IMG/VR virus record: IMGVR_UViG_3300004097_000020
Span: 1-36,962 of that record
Origin: a virus
Reading direction: 5' to 3' (one strand)
Length of the DNA stretch: 36,962 nucleotides
In this document: piece after piece, positions 1 to 7,522 of the stretch
How the letters are laid out: each line of letters opens with the position of its first letter
Numbering within the stretch: the first letter of the stretch is position 1
Position numbers and translations under genes: made by a program
The notes under the pieces: generated by a model
Told to the model about the DNA's origin: nothing
Database searches by the model: none
The model's input: only the letters and a program-made list of their open reading frames with translations

Positions 1-513
1 AACAACCCGCTGGCATGGGTAGCAACGGCCAGTGACCCCAAGTGTGATAGTAATCGATTTGATAAATTGGTTGTCGGTAAAGGCTACGCTATGGGCTGCG
101 ACGGTTACCGGGTCCATGCGTACAAATTGCCGGAAAGCCAAGCGGCCGCGCTGGACGGCAAGTATATTGACGCAAGCGGCAACGTTCTAGCGATTGAAAC
201 GTCTAGCAACAAGAGATTACCGGTTGATCAGATATTAAAAATGGCTGTTGAAGCTGAGTACGCTTTAAGCGATACATTTGACGTTTCAAAATGCGTCATT
301 GCCAAAGCAGACCATGGCCCGGTTGAGTTCTTTGACGTTGAACTATTCGGCCAGAAGTGCCGCTTTAATAAAAAAAAGATTGAACAAGCGTTGAACGGCC
401 GGCAATCCGTCAAGGTATGTGCGCCAACCGGTTTTACCGGCCAAGAACCGGCCCGGTTCCTGTTAAGCGATACAGAAACTGCTATAGTTATGCCGGTGCG
501 TTTTGTTCGTTAA
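1..513 (+). CDS. Sliding-clamp-like (DnaN-like) protein, 3' part only
   Basis: The frame is open from base 1, so the gene starts upstream and only about 170 C-terminal residues are visible. Two features recall bacterial beta clamps: a GCDGYRVHAY segment at the place of the clamp ATDGHRL motif, and a C-terminus with LLSDTETAIVMPVRF resembling the clamp ending YVVMPMRL. A full clamp has about 370 residues, which fits a missing N-terminal half. Beside the primase-helicase and DNA polymerase genes of this arm, it would act as the processivity factor encircling DNA. A TTG at 67 could start a shorter product, but residues before it continue the same motif block, so I treat it as internal. The next gene starts 16 bases after the stop. 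The assignment rests on short motifs; a different phage protein with the clamp fold is possible. Confidence 0.5.
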   Translation, partial: NNPLAWVATASDPKCDSNRFDKLVVGKGYAMGCDGYRVHAYKLPESQAAALDGKYIDASGNVLAIETSSNKRLPVDQILKMAVEAEYALSDTFDVSKCVIAKADHGPVEFFDVELFGQKCRFNKKKIEQALNGRQSVKVCAPTGFTGQEPARFLLSDTETAIVMPVRFVR

Positions 514-529
514 ACAGGGAATTAAAAAG

Positions 530-688
530 ATGATATTAAATAAAACAGCTAATGGGTACCTATCAATCTCAGAGTTTGTCGGGGAGTCCGACCACTTCTT
601 CACAAGACTGTACATTGATTACACTGAAGCCCAGGCTAAAAACCTATTCAAAAAGGATTTAAAAGATTTTCGTAAGGGATTAAAATAA
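530..688 (+). CDS. Small hypothetical protein (52 aa)
   Basis: I do not recognise this short protein, which begins MILNKTANGYLSI. I chose the ATG at 530 because AGGGA lies eight bases upstream; a TTG at 503 in the same frame would overlap the previous gene and has no ribosome site. The C-terminus is basic (repeated KDL/KDF and KGLK), and the middle holds aromatic residues (HFFTRLYIDY). Its stop codon shares bases with the next ATG (TAATG), so translation of the two is probably coupled. It belongs to the plus-strand replication operon; no function can be inferred. Confidence 0.55.
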   Translation: MILNKTANGYLSISEFVGESDHFFTRLYIDYTEAQAKNLFKKDLKDFRKGLK

Positions 689-1047
689 TGATAAATAAAA
701 AAAGTAAAAAACAAAAAGCGATTGAAAATTCAAAAGTACCCAAGGCCGTGCAAACGGCCATTGAGGATTTGTTTGCTAAAGAGTTTCATTTAGGTTTTGA
801 CTTTGAAACGGAAATACAAGCCAGTAAATTGAGGCCCGTACCTATTGCGGAGAGTTTAGAAAACGGCAGCGTAATGCCGGTGGCTATTAAGGATAGGCTC
901 GACAAGGGGCCCTACTATTGCCATGACATTTTTCTGGGCCCCCCAGTTACGGTTAAAGGCATAAACTATGCGCCCGCATCGTTCATTGAAGTGAGCCCCA
1001 AGGGCGACATGGCAAAATTTACAAAACAGGAGAAAAAAAATGACTAA
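688..1047 (+). CDS. Hypothetical protein (119 aa), MINKKS N-terminus
   Basis: A soluble protein of 119 residues with a very lysine-rich first dozen residues (MINKKSKKQKA) and a mixed C-terminal part containing GPYYCHDIFLGPPVTVKG. No family recognised. The start is fixed by a TAATG overlap with the upstream gene, and the end overlaps the next gene by eight bases, so it is clearly part of the operon. The first codons (ATGATAAATAAA) are the same as those of the DUF4116 gene at 4091 and the resolvase gene at 12096, an unusual sharing of a start region among unrelated proteins. Confidence 0.6.
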   Translation: MINKKSKKQKAIENSKVPKAVQTAIEDLFAKEFHLGFDFETEIQASKLRPVPIAESLENGSVMPVAIKDRLDKGPYYCHDIFLGPPVTVKGINYAPASFIEVSPKGDMAKFTKQEKKND

Positions 1048-1306
1048 AAAAAGTAATACAACACACATGGTGACGTTTAGAACGGAGGAGCCAATAGCTA
1101 AACTATTTAAAGCCTATTGTAGAGACAAAGGCGTGAGTGTCACGTGGGCTTTATCGATGTTTATGGCAATGGCGGTGTCACACGCTTTTGACGATGCAGT
1201 AGACCCTATATTATCGGAAAAGCTAGAGGGGGCTACGTGCTACCAGCAAGAGTTTTTAGTTTTAATTAGGCAATATATGAGCCAGTTGCTGAAGGAGATG
1301 AACTAA
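1040..1306 (+). CDS. Possible ribbon-helix-helix DNA-binding protein (88 aa)
   Basis: The N-terminal half reads as a short strand (HMVTFRTEE) followed by a helix, a turn (RDKGVSVTWA) and a second helix (LSMFMAMAVSHAF), the arrangement of a small ribbon-helix-helix regulator of the Arc/MetJ or CopG kind. The C-terminal half (about residues 50 to 88) looks helical and may serve for oligomerisation. Start: ATG at 1040 with AGGAG at 1028-1032. It overlaps the preceding gene by eight bases, and its stop shares bases with the next ATG (TAATG). If the reading is right it could autoregulate this cluster; the fold is inferred from pattern only and the DNA target is unknown. Confidence 0.5.
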   Translation: MTKKSNTTHMVTFRTEEPIAKLFKAYCRDKGVSVTWALSMFMAMAVSHAFDDAVDPILSEKLEGATCYQQEFLVLIRQYMSQLLKEMN

Positions 1307-1602
1307 TGGCGCCGAACACAGGAGCGATAACAATATCCACGCTGATAAAGCAGTTAACCCGCCTTCAGAATACACATGGTGACTTATCAATCATGATCGG
1401 CGATCATTTTTCAGGCTACAACAAAGTAACCAAAGATAGCCTATCTTTACGGCGATTGAGCGGGGAGAAAGTCAATAGAGTGCACCCGCCATGCTTCACT
1501 GGCAGTGGCGATATCTATTTAACGTTAAACCAAACCGTTCTACTGTTTGGCCAGGAGGAGCCGAGCGCAACCAAAGGGAAATACAAACGTAAAAAAAAAT
1601 AG
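1306..1602 (+). CDS. Hypothetical phage protein with GDIYLTLN motif (98 aa)
   Basis: The N-terminal part (STLIKQLTRLQNTHGDLSI) has the layout of small phage proteins that begin 'LI..L..L...GD..V', and the C-terminal part has a strand GDIYLTLN followed by a lysine-rich tail (KGKYKRKKK). No function is known to me. The same GDIYLTLN octapeptide, with largely synonymous codon differences, opens the protein encoded at 3829. Start ATG overlaps the previous stop, and a GGAG lies at 1292-1295. This is the last gene before a 70-base gap holding a promoter-like sequence. Confidence 0.55.
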   Translation: MAPNTGAITISTLIKQLTRLQNTHGDLSIMIGDHFSGYNKVTKDSLSLRRLSGEKVNRVHPPCFTGSGDIYLTLNQTVLLFGQEEPSATKGKYKRKKK

Positions 1603-1621
1603 ACTTTACAACCCCCGGCAA

Positions 1622-1649
1622 TTAAGATATAGTTAGGTTAGTTTATAAT
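1622..1649 (+). promoter_or_regulatory. Candidate sigma-70 promoter before the PrimPol gene
   Basis: A perfect -10 box TATAAT (1644-1649) lies 16 bases after TTAAGA (1622-1627, 4 of 6 matches to TTGACA). It sits in the only gap in this part of the operon, 24 bases before the primase-helicase ATG, and a GGAG Shine-Dalgarno follows. The weak -35 limits confidence. Confidence 0.4.
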
Positions 1650-1672
1650 TAAAAAATCAGGAGAACAGCCAA

Positions 1673-3832
1673 ATGACCCGATTGCAGCCGAGCAAGGCAC
1701 TATTAAAGATAGCCAGAGTTTTTCATTCCCACGGGCTCGTGACTATGCCATTAAACGGCAAAGCCCCAATTTTAAAAAACTGGACTAAACTAACCTTGCC
1801 AGAAGTTTTTGACGAGGGGTACTACACAACAAAATCTGTGGGGTGGGTAATACGCCCACCTTACATGGTTATAGACGTCGATATCCGGCCGGAGCGCAAC
1901 GGCATGGTGGGGTTAGATCGTTTGGCTGCCGACACAGGTTTTGATTACCTAGAAAATGCAGGCGTGGTAGTCCACACACCATCAGGAGGCTTGCATTTGT
2001 ATTACAAGACCTTTCAAAGCGATGCGGATTACAAAAAGAATCTAGACGAGCGATACGAGGGGTTGGACTTTTTGAGAGGAAGCCACCAAGTCTTGATACC
2101 AAACAGTGAGACCGAAGCCGGTACGTACAAACTAGACGGCGCGCCGAATAAGTTTTCTAACATTGGGGTAATCCCGGAAACGTTACACGATTTATTGGTG
2201 CGCCCAGAAGTAGCAGCTGAATGTAGCGGGGACCCGGGGTATTTTACCGACACGAAGACAGATCGGTTGTTATTTCTTGGGTTCGTAAAGCAGTTAGGGG
2301 TTGTCTCTGAGGGTGGGCGAAACGAAACCTTGTATAAAATAGCGTGCCGGGGCTATGATCTCGGCATACCGCCCGAGAAAGTCCTTAGTATAGTCATGGA
2401 TGCTGATTGTTTTTCGCCCCCGCTATCCAAAGAGGAGACAGTTACCACACTGGTATCCGCGCTCGCTACTCGGAAAAACAAAATAGGTTCGCATTCTGTT
2501 GAGGAAGCACTGAAAGCTCTTGGCCCCATAGATTCTGGCTGTTCTCAAAGCCAAGGGCTTAATAATGTGCTTCCCCAAGAGAGTGCGGACGCTCAATTTT
2601 CTGAGGTGTGCCCGTGGCACGATAAGTTGCACAAAACCAAACAAGGCACAGTAAGCGGTCAAAACTTTTGTGTGCGCAATTGCGCTATTTTCTTAAAAAA
2701 TATGAAAGAGTTTAAAGGAAAGATTGGGTACAATGAGTGGAGCCGAGAGACGGTATGGCTTGAGCCCTGTAGTTGGCACGGGTTTGACAAGTCCGATTGC
2801 GTGCCTAATGGGGTAGCGGTCACTGATGATGACTTGCTATCGATTAAAACGGTATTTAACGATATGGAATTTGACCCGTTAGTTAACCAGATTTACCAAG
2901 CCGCGCGAACCGTGGGGTTTGAGCGGAGTTTTCACCCAGTAAAACAATGGTTTAGTGGGTTGCCTAAGTGGGACGGCCAAGAGCGGTTGCATGAATTGTT
3001 CCCTAAGCATTGTAATGCGGAAGACACCGCATTTAATCGTGAGGTGGGGGAGCTTTTACTGTGCGCGATTGTTAAACGTATATACGAGCCGGGGTGTAAG
3101 TATGATCACATGGTTGTTTTAGTGGGGCCAGAAGCGCAAGGCAAGTCAACGGCCATCAAAGCGTTGTCTGTATTTAACAGTTGGTTCACGGATTCTTTGG
3201 GTGATATTAATAAAACCGGAGACGCAATCCAGCAGATTAAAGGCAAGCTGGTGGTTGAAGATTCGGAGCTTAACGCTTTGTTGAGCCGGTCAACTACGGC
3301 AGCGAGCGTTAAGGCTTTTATATCTAGGGAGGTTGACCGAGCGCGATTGGCTTACGCGAAGTTAACCGAAGACGTACCCAGACAGTGTGTTTTTATGGGC
3401 ACCACGAACGAAAGCCAGTTTTTAAATAGCGTTACAGGAAACCGGCGAATTTGGCCAATTGAAGTTTACGATATTGACGTGCCAACGCTTACGGTTGAGA
3501 TGCCGCAGCTGTATGCCGAAGCGCTATTAGTTTATAAAAAGCGGTATGTTGGTTTAAAAAACGGCCTAGTCTTGCAGTCGCCCGCGGCTATTGAGCAAGC
3601 CAAGAAAGCACAAGCTAGCCATATTGAAGTCGATGAACTTGAAAGAGTGGTGCACGAGTGGTTAAATAGTGGTGTGCAAGAAGGGTTTCAGTTAAGTGAT
3701 GTTTGGGACGGTTTAGGTCGAGACATAATACATTTAAGCATTCGGGAGCAAAAGCGGCTGGAGCGTGCGTTGTTAAAGTTGCAGTATAAACGGAGTGATA
3801 AGGGTTTTGTGAGATTTGGAGGTAAAAAATGA
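1673..3832 (+). CDS. PrimPol (AEP) - VirE/SF3-type helicase fusion, 719 aa
   Basis: This is a primase-helicase for phage DNA replication. Residues about 10 to 170 resemble the bifunctional primase/polymerase (AEP PrimPol) domain: catalytic aspartates in VIDVDIR (D68, D70), then SGGLHLYYK with H108. The C-terminal half matches the virulence-associated E (VirE) ATPase family: a lead-in WDGQERL, Walker A GPEAQGKST (residues 485-493), Walker B-like KLVVEDSEL, and GNRRIWPI with a probable arginine finger. In other phages such fusions make primers and unwind DNA at the fork. A GGAG precedes the ATG. The stop overlaps the next start (ATGA). The length is normal and all key residues are present. Substrate preference cannot be read from sequence. 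Confidence 0.9.
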   Translation: MTRLQPSKALLKIARVFHSHGLVTMPLNGKAPILKNWTKLTLPEVFDEGYYTTKSVGWVIRPPYMVIDVDIRPERNGMVGLDRLAADTGFDYLENAGVVVHTPSGGLHLYYKTFQSDADYKKNLDERYEGLDFLRGSHQVLIPNSETEAGTYKLDGAPNKFSNIGVIPETLHDLLVRPEVAAECSGDPGYFTDTKTDRLLFLGFVKQLGVVSEGGRNETLYKIACRGYDLGIPPEKVLSIVMDADCFSPPLSKEETVTTLVSALATRKNKIGSHSVEEALKALGPIDSGCSQSQGLNNVLPQESADAQFSEVCPWHDKLHKTKQGTVSGQNFCVRNCAIFLKNMKEFKGKIGYNEWSRETVWLEPCSWHGFDKSDCVPNGVAVTDDDLLSIKTVFNDMEFDPLVNQIYQAARTVGFERSFHPVKQWFSGLPKWDGQERLHELFPKHCNAEDTAFNREVGELLLCAIVKRIYEPGCKYDHMVVLVGPEAQGKSTAIKALSVFNSWFTDSLGDINKTGDAIQQIKGKLVVEDSELNALLSRSTTAASVKAFISREVDRARLAYAKLTEDVPRQCVFMGTTNESQFLNSVTGNRRIWPIEVYDIDVPTLTVEMPQLYAEALLVYKKRYVGLKNGLVLQSPAAIEQAKKAQASHIEVDELERVVHEWLNSGVQEGFQLSDVWDGLGRDIIHLSIREQKRLERALLKLQYKRSDKGFVRFGGKK

Positions 3833-4101
3833 TCGGCGATATTTATCTAACATTAAACAAATGCGACACATTTGTTTTAGGAAGTGGTTTAAAAAAATAT
3901 AAAATTTCCACAATCGGCCTGATGAGGGATCATGGGGTGTTTCGCAGTCGAATAAGACCTTTAATATTCGAGACAATGGTCTTCAGTGACGACAAAGACT
4001 GGGACTTATACCAAGAAATATACACTTCACTAGAAAAAGCAAAAAAAGGACATGATGAAATTATTTTAAAAATATTGCAAGAGGTAAAAAATGATAAATA
4101 A
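3829..4101 (+). CDS. Hypothetical protein (90 aa) opening with GDIYLTLN
   Basis: Not recognised. The protein begins MIGDIYLTLN, the same strand seen near the C-terminus of the product at 1306, then has a central beta-like part and a lysine/glutamate-rich helical C-terminus (EKAKKGHDEIILKILQEVKND). It is coupled to the primase-helicase by an ATGA overlap, with GGAGGT eight or so bases upstream, and it overlaps the start of the DUF4116 gene by 11 bases. The 15 bases around its start (3817-3831) recur exactly at the start of the gene at 5199, which may reflect cassette-like gain of these small genes. Confidence 0.55.
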   Translation: MIGDIYLTLNKCDTFVLGSGLKKYKISTIGLMRDHGVFRSRIRPLIFETMVFSDDKDWDLYQEIYTSLEKAKKGHDEIILKILQEVKNDK

Positions 4102-5212
4102 AAATAGTACAAAAAAGGAAGTGTTAGTAGCTGTAAAAGCAGAGGGGTATAATTTGTGTTATGCAAGTGAGGAATTGCGGAAGGATCGTGAGGTGGTGAT
4201 GGAGGCGGTGAAGCAGGATGGGTATGCTTTGCGGCACGCCAGTGAGGAATTGAGGCGTGATCGTGAGGTGGTGCTGGAAGCTGGGAAAGAGACTGGGGAT
4301 GCTTTTCGGTATGCAAGTAAGGAATTACGTGGTGATCGCGAGGTTGTTATGGAAGCGGTGAAGCAGAAGGGGTATGCTTTGCAGCACGCCAGTGAGAAAT
4401 TGAGGCGTGATCGTGAGGTGGTAATGGAAGCGGTGAATCAGTATGGGTATCTGTTGCGGTTTGCTAGTAAGGAATTGCGGAAGGATCGTGAGGTGGTTCT
4501 GACAGCTGTGCAGCAGGAGGGCTGGGCGTTGGAGTATGCAAGTAAGGAATTACGTGGTGATCGTGATGTGGTGCTGGAAGCGGTGCATCAGAGTGGGCAG
4601 GCTTTGGATTATGCGAGTGCGGAATTGAGGCGTGATCGTGAGGTGGTTCTGACAGCGGTGAAGAAGAATGGGAATGCGTTGCAGTATGCGAGTGAGGCAT
4701 TGAAGGGTGATCGTGAGGTGGTTCTGACAGCGGTGAGAAAAGATGCCAGGGCGTTGCAGTATGTGAGTGCGGAATTGCGGAAGGATCGCGATGTGGTAAT
4801 GGAAGCGTTTAAGCAGAATGGGCATGCGTTGCAGCATGCGAATGAGGAATTGAAGGGTGATCGTGATGCGGTAATGGAAGCGGTGAAACAGAAGGGGCTT
4901 GCGTTGCGGTTTGCCAGTGATGAATTGAGGCGTGATCGTGAGGTGGTGTTGGAAGCCGTGAAGCGGAATGGGTATGCGCTGGAGTTTGCTAGTGATGAAT
5001 TGCGTAATGAGCGTGAGGTGGTACTGGTAGCGGTGAATAACGATTGGCATGCTTTAAAGTATGCTAGTGAGGCATTACAGGCTGATCATGAGGTGGTACT
5101 GGTAGCGATAAAGAAAAACGGCTGGGCGTTCGAGTATGTTAATGAGAAGTTGCTATTTGAAATGGGGCAGTACTGGCTTGCTTGTATGGAGGTAAAAAAT
5201 GGGATTAGTTAA
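4091..5212 (+). CDS. DUF4116 tandem-repeat protein (373 aa, about 14 units)
   Basis: The protein is almost entirely a 25-residue repeat with consensus DREVVLEAVKQNGYALxYAS followed by (E/K)ELR(K/G/R). The first unit is residues 1-31 and thirteen more follow from residue 32. This pattern is the DUF4116 repeat, known from bacterial and large-virus proteins of unknown function; a stacked helical solenoid used for protein binding is likely, but this is inference. No signal peptide, membrane segment or enzymatic motif is visible. The start is ATG at 4091 after GAGGT, overlapping the upstream gene by 11 bases; the following gene overlaps its end by 14 bases. The coding strand is strikingly G-rich and C-poor compared with neighbours. 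A short paralogue with the same N-terminus lies at 35764. Confidence 0.85.
   Translation: MINKNSTKKEVLVAVKAEGYNLCYASEELRKDREVVMEAVKQDGYALRHASEELRRDREVVLEAGKETGDAFRYASKELRGDREVVMEAVKQKGYALQHASEKLRRDREVVMEAVNQYGYLLRFASKELRKDREVVLTAVQQEGWALEYASKELRGDRDVVLEAVHQSGQALDYASAELRRDREVVLTAVKKNGNALQYASEALKGDREVVLTAVRKDARALQYVSAELRKDRDVVMEAFKQNGHALQHANEELKGDRDAVMEAVKQKGLALRFASDELRRDREVVLEAVKRNGYALEFASDELRNEREVVLVAVNNDWHALKYASEALQADHEVVLVAIKKNGWAFEYVNEKLLFEMGQYWLACMEVKNGIS
4184..5158 (+). repeat. 75-bp tandem repeat array inside the DUF4116 gene
   Basis: Thirteen consecutive 75-base units, each starting at a codon for D/E in (D/E)(R/H)(E/D), encode the 25-residue protein repeats. Units are diverged, but many share GATCGTGAGGTGGT. 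Units starting near 4184 and 4334 are closer to each other than to the unit between them, which indicates duplication in blocks of about 150 bases as well as single units. The array keeps the reading frame throughout, so gain or loss of units would preserve the protein. Confidence 0.85.
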
Positions 5213-5429
5213 AGTGTGTTTATTTACTGTTGTTTTTTGGGTTGGGGTGGTCCGTGCGGTGTGGTGGGTTTTCAAGGGCCCGGACTTTGACAGCAACGAT
5301 AAGTCGCTGGGTGGATATTGCTATAATATACTCGCCCGTTTGTGTATTGCGGTGCCGACGACGGCAGTTTGTTATTTTGTATTTATATTTATATTTTTTT
5401 TATTTACTGAAACCTTGGAGTTGTTATAA
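5199..5429 (+). CDS. Small membrane protein (76 aa)
   Basis: Two hydrophobic stretches are visible: residues about 5-25 (VCLFTVVFWVGVVRAVWWVF) and about 46-70 (an ILARLCIAVP start followed by a phenylalanine/isoleucine-rich segment), separated by a polar loop. This predicts a two-span inner-membrane protein. Strong GGAGGT precedes the ATG, and the end overlaps the next gene at TAATG. Function unknown; it lies among replication genes rather than in the lysis block, so a holin role is not favoured. A longer ORF in another frame over the same bases (5230-5511) lacks a ribosome site and is not preferred. Confidence 0.55.
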   Translation: MGLVKVCLFTVVFWVGVVRAVWWVFKGPDFDSNDKSLGGYCYNILARLCIAVPTTAVCYFVFIFIFFLFTETLELL

Positions 5430-5677
5430 TGAAAGATCTTACCCGAAACCACAACATTGGGTCCTCGGACTACGCAAAACGAAAAATCCAGCCATGGGAT
5501 ATATGGCTTGAGTACGACTTGAACCCGTTTGACGCCGACATTATTAAACGGGTGTTGCGGCGTAAGCCTGGCGAAGCGCGATTAGACTACGAGAAAATAA
5601 TACATATTTGCCAGGAGCGTATCCGCCAACTAGACAAGCCGCGATGCGAGGGAGGTAGCTGTGACTTTATCGACTAA
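5429..5677 (+). CDS. DUF3310-like small protein (82 aa)
   Basis: The core SDYAKRKIQPWDIWLEYDL, then NPFDADIIKRVLRRK and a helix DYEKIIHICQERIRQL, follows the pattern of DUF3310 (SaV-like) phage proteins, in which 'YA..iqP.D' is followed by 'gdiiKYvlR.k' and a helix 'eDL.KA..yl'. The family is common next to phage replication genes; its biochemical role is unsettled. The gene is linked upstream by TAATG and overlaps the SNF2 helicase gene by 17 bases. Near the C-terminus is CEGGSC, a short cysteine pair that could bind metal, though this is weak. Confidence 0.65.
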   Translation: MKDLTRNHNIGSSDYAKRKIQPWDIWLEYDLNPFDADIIKRVLRRKPGEARLDYEKIIHICQERIRQLDKPRCEGGSCDFID

Positions 5678-7175
5678 ACCAACACTAACCTACAACACCA
5701 TTACGGCTGAGTATGTTTACACGTGTACGCGTGAGGGGAAAGAGATACCGAGCCGGTGTCGATTGAAGTGGTCCAAGCGAGACCAAGCGTGGAAAACTAA
5801 AGACTGGGCTATGGCTATGAGGGCGGCTGAGTTAGCGGGTTTAAGCACTCAGATGTTTGAAGACAAACTCATTAAGCCGCCCGCTACCCTAGTCCTACCT
5901 GACTTTTTATATGACTATCAGAAGAGTGGGGTGTGCACTATAGTATCCAACCCTAACTTGCTGCTGGCCGATGAACAGGGCCTTGGGAAGACCGTACAAG
6001 CTATTGAAGCGCTACGGCATTTACCGGTTCGGCGAATCTTAGTGCTTTGCCCGGCGTCATTAAAATACGTGTGGCAAGATCAAATTGATCTGTGGTCCGA
6101 TCACTTAATAAGCCAAGTTGTGGCCTCCGGGAAGTCGGACGTTTTAACGACTAACAATGTAGTAGTGAGTAATTACGATTTAGTTTCAAAAAGGTATATC
6201 TATGACCAACTAAAAGCGTGGGACCCCGATATGGTGATTTACGATGAAGCTCATTATTTAAAAAACCCGACGTCTAAGCGGGCAAAAGCGTCGTTTCTTT
6301 TAGGGGCCAACGCAAAACGGCGCTTGATGCTTACGGGCACACCAATGCTTAATAGACCTATGGAACTGTACAGCATCTTACGATTTCTGAAGCGGGAAAC
6401 AGTTCAGCCCTATGATAGTTTTAAAAAATATGGGTATAAATTCTGCAACGGCAAGGAAGGACCGTTTGGGTTTGATGTTAAAGGCGCTAGCTGCACTGAC
6501 GAGCTGAACTATAGACTCAAACGCACGGTGATGCTAAGACGTTTAAAAAAAGATGTATTAACTGAGTTGCCAAAAAAAACAGTGCAGATTATACCTATGC
6601 AGCAAACGCCAGAGACGAAAAAGATCATAAAGCAAGAGGGGTTGTTTGACATTAACAAAATTTTAGAGAAACCGGACGCCGTCATAAGCGGCGAGATGGC
6701 TACCGTGCGTCGTGAGCTTGGAGAGGCTAAACTGTCCCAAAGCATTAGCCACATTAAAGACCTTATGGCTGGTGGGGTTGAAAAGATTGTTGTCTTCGCT
6801 TACCACAAAGCGGTGTGTGAAGGGCTACACCAGGCGTTTGAAGAGGAGGGCGCGGTTTTGGTTTATGGAGGCACCTCCACTATAAACCGAAAAGAACACG
6901 TGGACCGTTTCCAAACGGACGATAAAACAAGAGTGTTTGTGGGACAGCTACAGGCTGCCGGAACGGGGCTAACCTTAACTGCGGCCAGTACGGTCGTGTT
7001 TGTAGAAAACAGTTGGGTACCCGGAGAGATGGACCAAGCGGTGGACCGCTGCCACCGGATTGGGCAAGACAATAAAGTAACTGCCCAAGTATTGGTTGTG
7101 AAGGATAGCATCGACCATGTCATAATGAGGTCAATGTTCTTTAAGAAAAGACGAATACAGGAGGTTTTAAAATGA
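5661..7175 (+). CDS. SNF2-family (HARP/SMARCAL1-like) DNA helicase/translocase, 504 aa
   Basis: All SF2/SNF2 landmarks are present: Walker A in DEQGLGKT (residues 104-111), DEAH box at 195-198, LTGTP motif III, and in the second lobe QAAGTGLTLTAAS and DQAVDRCHRIGQ (motif VI). The N-terminal 60 residues with KWSKRDQAWKT resemble the short HARP-like leader of compact phage and bacterial SNF2 proteins. Such enzymes translocate on double-stranded DNA and remodel forks or displace bound proteins. Translation starts at GTG 5661 behind GGAGG, and ATGA couples it to the next gene. Its place beside DUF2800, DUF2815 and the polymerase is a conserved replication set in many phages. Confidence 0.92.
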   Translation: MTLSTKPTLTYNTITAEYVYTCTREGKEIPSRCRLKWSKRDQAWKTKDWAMAMRAAELAGLSTQMFEDKLIKPPATLVLPDFLYDYQKSGVCTIVSNPNLLLADEQGLGKTVQAIEALRHLPVRRILVLCPASLKYVWQDQIDLWSDHLISQVVASGKSDVLTTNNVVVSNYDLVSKRYIYDQLKAWDPDMVIYDEAHYLKNPTSKRAKASFLLGANAKRRLMLTGTPMLNRPMELYSILRFLKRETVQPYDSFKKYGYKFCNGKEGPFGFDVKGASCTDELNYRLKRTVMLRRLKKDVLTELPKKTVQIIPMQQTPETKKIIKQEGLFDINKILEKPDAVISGEMATVRRELGEAKLSQSISHIKDLMAGGVEKIVVFAYHKAVCEGLHQAFEEEGAVLVYGGTSTINRKEHVDRFQTDDKTRVFVGQLQAAGTGLTLTAASTVVFVENSWVPGEMDQAVDRCHRIGQDNKVTAQVLVVKDSIDHVIMRSMFFKKRRIQEVLK

Positions 7176-7522
7176 ATGTAATTGACCATAGAAAGAGTAG
7201 CCTTACTCAGATTTTAGGCATGGAGCCAGACGAGACTTTAGCCGCGCACTATGGCCCGAGGTTAAGACAACGGTTAGGTTTTGGAAAAGAGCGGGCGTTC
7301 CCCAGTTGTTATAATTTTGTTGCTACCTATGGTCATTTTTTAGTCAAGGACGGAAGTAAACTGCCGGGGGCTAGAGTAGAAATCCAACACGAGATATTAA
7401 ACTTAGCTATAAACGAGAACTGGACGTTGCACTACATTGACGAGTTACTTGACCAAAAAGACAAGGCTTTAGACGACTTAGTAAAACGCGCGGCTAACTC
7501 ATTTCGGGCGAGCGTACTGTGA
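7172..7522 (+). CDS. Hypothetical protein (116 aa) between helicase and nuclease
   Basis: Not recognised. The sequence is mostly helical, with LTQILGMEPDETLAAHYG at the start and a charged C-terminal helix (LLDQKDKALDDLVKRAAN). No membrane segment or metal-binding motif is seen. It is tied to the SNF2 helicase by ATGA and to the nuclease gene by GTGA, so it is co-translated with the recombination enzymes and may be an accessory subunit; this is inferred from position only. Confidence 0.6.
   Translation: MNVIDHRKSSLTQILGMEPDETLAAHYGPRLRQRLGFGKERAFPSCYNFVATYGHFLVKDGSKLPGARVEIQHEILNLAINENWTLHYIDELLDQKDKALDDLVKRAANSFRASVL

Noticed and set aside
3930-5050. Several minus-strand ORFs rich in His, Pro and Ser opposite the DUF4116 gene
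   Set aside because: They are the antisense of a G-rich tandem repeat; their repetitive composition follows from the repeat and no ribosome sites are seen.
4184-5158. CRISPR-like spaced repeats
   Set aside because: The units are contiguous 75-base coding repeats without spacers and keep a reading frame.
5230-5511. 93-codon plus-strand ORF overlapping the membrane protein and DUF3310 genes
   Set aside because: It lacks a ribosome site and overlaps two better supported genes in other frames.
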